A stretch of 8,683 nucleotides of DNA, taken from assembly GCA_025927515.1 (NCBI GenBank), contig JAICLG010000121.1, forward strand, positions 1-8,683. The letters are read 5' to 3'. The notes under the pieces were generated by a model. The model was not told the origin of the DNA, made no database searches, and worked only from the letters and a program-made list of their open reading frames with translations. Shown in pieces: positions 6,228 to 8,683 of this stretch (its first letter is position 1; each line of letters begins with the position of its first letter). The stretch is from Hyphomicrobium sp. (lineage in GTDB: Bacteria; Pseudomonadota; Alphaproteobacteria; Rhizobiales; Hyphomicrobiaceae). The position numbers and the translations under genes were made by a program.

Positions 6228-6674
6228 ATGGCGAAGAAAATAGACGGCTTTATCAACCTGCAGGTACCGGCAGGCGCGGCGAATCCGTCGCCGCCGATCG
6301 GTCCCGCGCTCGGCCAGCGCGGTGTCAATATTATGGAGTTCTGCAAATCCTTCAACGCCAAGACGAAGGACATCGAGCAGGGTACGCCCATTCCCGTGAA
6401 GATCACGGTCTATTCCGACCGTTCCTTCACGTTCGAGATGCGTCAGCCGCCGGCGACGTATCTGATCAAGAAGGCCGCAGGCTTGAAGCCGACGGGCAAG
6501 GGTGGCTCGGGCTCCAAGGAGCCCGGTCGCGTCGTTGCCGGTCAGGTGACGATGGCGCAGCTGAAAGAGATTGCCAAGGGCAAGCTCAAGGACATGAACA
6601 CCGACGACCTCGACGCCGCCGCTCGCACGCTTGCGGGTAGTGCGCGCTCGATGGGTCTCAACGTGGTGGAGTAA
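6228..6674 (+). CDS. rplK: 50S ribosomal protein L11
   Basis: Binds 23S rRNA helices 43-44 at the GTPase-associated centre and forms the base of the stalk; site of thiostrepton action. It is 148 residues. The N-terminal domain (1-72) shows PAGAANPSPPIGPALGQRGVNIMEFCKSFN with the flexible proline-rich hinge, and the rRNA-binding C-terminal domain ends SARSMGLNVVE. It is six residues longer than E. coli L11 because of a Gly/Lys/Ser-rich insertion (TGKGGSGSKEPGRV, about residues 88-101), which is usual in alphaproteobacteria. The start at 6228 follows a strong AAGGGGA. Only six bases separate its stop from rplA, so the two are surely co-transcribed and probably translationally coupled. Confidence 0.98.
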   Translation: MAKKIDGFINLQVPAGAANPSPPIGPALGQRGVNIMEFCKSFNAKTKDIEQGTPIPVKITVYSDRSFTFEMRQPPATYLIKKAAGLKPTGKGGSGSKEPGRVVAGQVTMAQLKEIAKGKLKDMNTDDLDAAARTLAGSARSMGLNVVE

Positions 6675-6680
6675 GGTCCG

Positions 6681-7430
6681 ATGGCAAAAGCTCAAATCAG
6701 CGCCGAAAAGATCAAGGAAACGCGCGCGGCCGGTGGCAAGCGGATGCTTGCAATCAAGCATGGTGTTCAAGCCGGCAAGGCCTATGGCGTCGCCGAGGCC
6801 GTGAAGATCATCAAGGAACGCGCCAAGGCGAAGTTCGACGAGACGATCGAAGTCGCCGTCAACCTGGGCGTCGATCCCAAGCACGCCGACCAGATGGTTC
6901 GCGGCGTTTGCAATCTGCCGAACGGCTCGGGCCGCACCGCACGCGTCGCGGTGTTCGCCAAGGGCGCCAAGGCCGAAGAAGCGAAAGCTGCCGGTGCCGA
7001 TATCGTCGGTGCTGAGGACCTCGTCGAGATCGTCTCGAAGGGCACGATCAATTTCGATCGCTGCATCGCGACGCCAGACATGATGGGTCTCGTCGGTCGC
7101 CTCGGCAAGGTGCTGGGCCCGCGCGGCCTGATGCCGAACCCGCGCGTCGGAACCGTGACGATGGACGTCACGACCGCCGTCAAGGGTGCCAAGGGCGGCT
7201 CGGTGGAGTTCCGCGTCGAGAAGGCCGGCATCGTTCACGCCGGCGTCGGCAAGGCGAGCTTCACCGAGGAAGCGCTCGTTCAAAACATCAAGGCTTTCGT
7301 CGACGCGGTCGTCAAAGCCAAGCCGACCGGCTCGAAGGGCACGTATCTGAAAAAGGTATCGCTGTCGTCGACGATGGGTCCGGGCCTCAAGCTCGACACG
7401 GCGACCGTCGCGTCGGGAGCTGTGGCTTAA
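6681..7430 (+). CDS. rplA: 50S ribosomal protein L1
   Basis: Forms the mobile L1 stalk near the E site, aids release of deacylated tRNA, and in many bacteria represses its own operon by binding the leader mRNA. It is 249 residues with the two-domain L1 fold. Signature blocks are VNLGVDPKHADQMVRG, LPNGSGRTARVAVFAKG, PDMMGLVGRLGKVLGPRGLMPNPRVGTVT, GIVHAGVGKASF and YLKKVSLSSTMGPG. It is about 15 residues longer than E. coli L1, the extra residues being in the Lys/Ala-rich N-terminus before AYGVAEAV (from about residue 34). The start at 6681 is supported by GGAG and AAGG just before it, overlapping the rplK stop. It is followed by a long structured leader for rplJ. Confidence 0.98.
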   Translation: MAKAQISAEKIKETRAAGGKRMLAIKHGVQAGKAYGVAEAVKIIKERAKAKFDETIEVAVNLGVDPKHADQMVRGVCNLPNGSGRTARVAVFAKGAKAEEAKAAGADIVGAEDLVEIVSKGTINFDRCIATPDMMGLVGRLGKVLGPRGLMPNPRVGTVTMDVTTAVKGAKGGSVEFRVEKAGIVHAGVGKASFTEEALVQNIKAFVDAVVKAKPTGSKGTYLKKVSLSSTMGPGLKLDTATVASGAVA

Positions 7431-7762
7431 ATTTTACAAGAATTCCGGGGCAACCCGGAAAACCCCGGACCGGGGCGATGCTTCGGTTCGGAACTGTCCG
7501 AGATTGTAGGTGCCGTCCGGTTTCGCCGGTCAGCCGAAGTCTCTCTGATGAGAGAGCCTGCATGAGACAGAAGAAGTGGATCGGATTTGAGGCGGAAGCC
7601 TTTCATCCGGTTTGAACCTTCTGGGTCAGCACCGTGCCGCTTGTTACTCGCGGTCCACGGGAACGAGGACAGACGAACGTCGCCCGATCCCTCGCGGGGT
7701 AAGGCGGCCAGGTGCAACCCGCGGAGCTTCGCGAATGAGGCTTCGCAGCAAGGAGACGAGAA
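7431..7762 (+). promoter_or_regulatory. rplJ leader: string of stem-loops, candidate L10(L12) autoregulatory RNA
   Basis: A 332-base leader with dense predicted structure. TTCCGGG/CCCGGAA (7443-7460) is closed by a GCAA tetraloop. CTTCGG (7481-7486) pairs with CCGAAG (7534-7539) and encloses two hairpins, TCGGA-ACTG-TCCGA (7488-7501) and CCGG-TTTCG-CCGG (7517-7529), giving a three-way junction. CTCTCT-GATG-AGAGAG is at 7541-7556. CGGAT/ATCCG (7582-7609) has an inner AGGC-GGAA-GCCT. CCGTG and CCGC pair with GCGG and CACGG (7632-7660). CGCC and ATCCC pair with GGGGT and GGCG (7681-7706). A GCTTCGC direct repeat (7726-7732, 7740-7746) leads to the Shine-Dalgarno. In bacteria L10(L12)4 binds such leaders (Rfam L10_leader) to repress rplJ-rplL. 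I cannot say which element binds L10. Confidence 0.55.
7750..7755 (+). promoter_or_regulatory. Shine-Dalgarno site that fixes the GTG start of rplJ
   Basis: AAGGAG lies seven bases before the GTG at 7763. No ATG in this frame gives a sensible L10 N-terminus, so the site decides the start. GTG initiation of L10 with a MDRA beginning is common in alphaproteobacteria. Confidence 0.85.
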
Positions 7763-8284
7763 GTGGATAGAGCCGCGAAACGTGAGCTCATCGACCATCT
7801 CCACGGCGAGCTGAAAAGCACCGGCGTGGTCGTGGTCGCCCACAACACCGGCATGGTGGCCGCTCAATCCGCAGAATTCCGCCGGCGCGTCAAAGACGCA
7901 GGCGGTTCTGTGAAGGTGGCCAAGAACAAGCTGGCGCAGCTCGCGCTCAAGGATACCGACGCCGAACAGCTTTCGGATCTGATGAAGGGGCCGACCATTC
8001 TGGCCTTCTCGAAAGACCCGATCGCCGCGGCCAAGGCTGCCGTCACGTATGCCAAGGGGAACGACAAGCTCGTGATCCTCGGCGGCGCGATGGGCAAGAC
8101 CATCCTCGACGCGAACGGCGTGAAGGCTCTCGCCGACCTGCCATCGCTTGATGAACTGCGAGCAAAGATCATCGGCCTTCTCAACGCTCCGGCGACGAAA
8201 ATCGCCCGGACCGTCAAGGAGCCGGGAGCAAAGCTCGCCCGCGTCATTCAGGCCAAGGCATCGAAGGGCGAAGCCGCGGCATAG
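7763..8284 (+). CDS. rplJ: 50S ribosomal protein L10
   Basis: Anchors the L7/L12 dimers of the ribosomal stalk to 23S rRNA beside L11, and usually represses its own operon as the L10(L12)4 complex. It is 173 residues, normal for the family. The N-terminal rRNA-binding domain includes VVVVAHNTGMVAAQSAEFRR (residues 22-41), then VKVAKNKLAQLAL and LMKGPTILAFS. The C-terminal part (about 134 onward, DELRAKIIGLLNAPATKIAR then VKEPGAKLARVIQAKA) is the helical spine that binds L12 dimers. Start is GTG with an ideal ribosome binding site. It is separated from rplL by 112 bases holding a hairpin and the rplL translation start region. Confidence 0.97.
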   Translation: MDRAAKRELIDHLHGELKSTGVVVVAHNTGMVAAQSAEFRRRVKDAGGSVKVAKNKLAQLALKDTDAEQLSDLMKGPTILAFSKDPIAAAKAAVTYAKGNDKLVILGGAMGKTILDANGVKALADLPSLDELRAKIIGLLNAPATKIARTVKEPGAKLARVIQAKASKGEAAA

Positions 8285-8396
8285 GCCGGCAAAGCTACGT
8301 TGTGGGGCATTTGAGCCCTCGAACGCTAACGCAGCACTGCGACATCGACTTAGTGCTGCAACTCAACCCTAGGTTCAAACCGGAAGGACACTATAT
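8285..8396 (+). promoter_or_regulatory. rplJ-rplL intergenic region with a strong hairpin and the rplL ribosome binding site
   Basis: GCAGCACT (8331-8338) and AGTGCTGC (8352-8359) form a perfect 8-bp stem with a 13-base loop. GGGC-ATTTGA-GCCC (8305-8318) may form a smaller one upstream. There is no T-run, so this is not a standard terminator. The rplL Shine-Dalgarno GGAAGGA (8382-8388) is eight bases before the ATG. The stretch 8353-8388 is also largely complementary to the rplJ leader at 7602-7632 (see findings), so the local hairpin and a long-range duplex would be mutually exclusive. Confidence 0.6.
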
Positions 8397-8683
8397 ATGT
8401 CTAAGATCGAGAAAATCGTTGACGACCTGTCGAGCCTCACCGTGCTCGAAGCGGCAGAACTTGCAAAAGCTTTGGAAGAGAAGTGGGGCGTTTCGGCCGC
8501 CGCTGCTGTCGCTGTTGCGGCCCCTGCCGCTGGCGGAGCTGGCGCTGCACCGGCTGAAGAGCAAACCGAGTTCACCGTCATTCTCAAATCGGGCGGCGAC
8601 AAGAAGATCAACGTCATCAAGGAAGTTCGCGCCATCACAGGTCTCGGCCTGAAGGAAGCCAAGGACCTCGTCGAGGCCGGTGG
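8397..8683 (+). CDS. rplL: 50S ribosomal protein L7/L12, 3' end missing
   Basis: Multi-copy stalk protein that recruits and activates translation GTPases. The first 95 residues are in the window and the gene runs off the end without a stop. The N-terminal dimerisation domain (MSKIEKIVDDLSSLTVLEA through about residue 32) is followed by an Ala/Gly/Pro-rich hinge (about 33-56). The start of the globular C-terminal domain follows, with TEFTVILKSGGDKKINVIK and the helix ITGLGLKEAKDLVE that contacts elongation factors. The ATG at 8397 has GGAAGGA eight bases upstream. L12 is needed at four to six copies per L10, so its translation must exceed that of rplJ from the shared transcript. rpoB is expected next but is outside the window. 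Confidence 0.97.
   Translation, partial: MSKIEKIVDDLSSLTVLEAAELAKALEEKWGVSAAAAVAVAAPAAGGAGAAPAEEQTEFTVILKSGGDKKINVIKEVRAITGLGLKEAKDLVEAG

Noticed and set aside
6180..7283. 367-codon open frame on the - strand across rplK and rplA
   Set aside because: It lies antisense to two unmistakable ribosomal protein genes. Long antisense frames arise from GC-rich codon bias, and the translation is rich in Arg/His/Asp/Leu without any recognisable domain.
7541..7556. CTCTCT-GATG-AGAGAG considered as a CRISPR-like or mobile-element repeat
   Set aside because: It occurs once, is a simple hairpin inside the rplJ leader, and no spaced copies or transposase exist in the window.
1..8683. Search for CRISPR arrays, insertion sequences, prophage genes, toxin-antitoxin or defence genes
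   Set aside because: None seen on either strand. The window is core chromosome, and composition looks uniform with no sign of recent transfer.

Overview
The window looks like a chromosomal segment of an alphaproteobacterium, probably of the order Hyphomicrobiales (Rhizobiales). The gene order tRNA-Trp, secE, nusG, rplK, rplA, rplJ, rplL is typical. So are a GTG-started L10, a 65-residue SecE, an L11 with a Gly/Lys-rich insertion, and uniformly high GC with strong third-position GC bias. Genus-level assignment (for example Hyphomicrobium) is only a guess.

Left part (1-2620). The window opens inside a PAS-GGDEF-EAL cyclic-di-GMP enzyme on the + strand, missing its 5' end. It converges on a small bactofilin gene on the - strand. 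To the right, also on the - strand, is a 55-residue membrane-anchored protein of unknown function with a near-perfect ribosome binding site and a likely terminator. A cluster of TTTGCG/CGCAAA half-sites lies just upstream of it.

Middle (2616-4876). A Tat-exported OpgG/OpgD-family periplasmic glucan protein lies on the - strand and keeps both catalytic aspartates known for this family. A divergent intergenic region separates it from a + strand YbjQ-family protein.

Right part (5029-8683). tRNA-Trp is followed by secE (preprotein translocase), nusG (transcription elongation) and the ribosomal protein genes rplK-rplA and rplJ-rplL; rplL runs off the window. These genes supply the translocon, the transcription/translation coupling factor and the L11/L1 and L10/L12 stalk proteins. 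The rplK leader (about 206 nt) and rplJ leader (about 332 nt) are full of predicted stem-loops, as expected for L1 and L10 autoregulatory sites.

No new multi-gene system is visible. The most interesting signal is in RNA: an unusually long complementarity between the rplJ leader and the rplL ribosome binding region about 750 nt downstream. It could hide the rplL Shine-Dalgarno sequence, and it competes with a local hairpin between rplJ and rplL.
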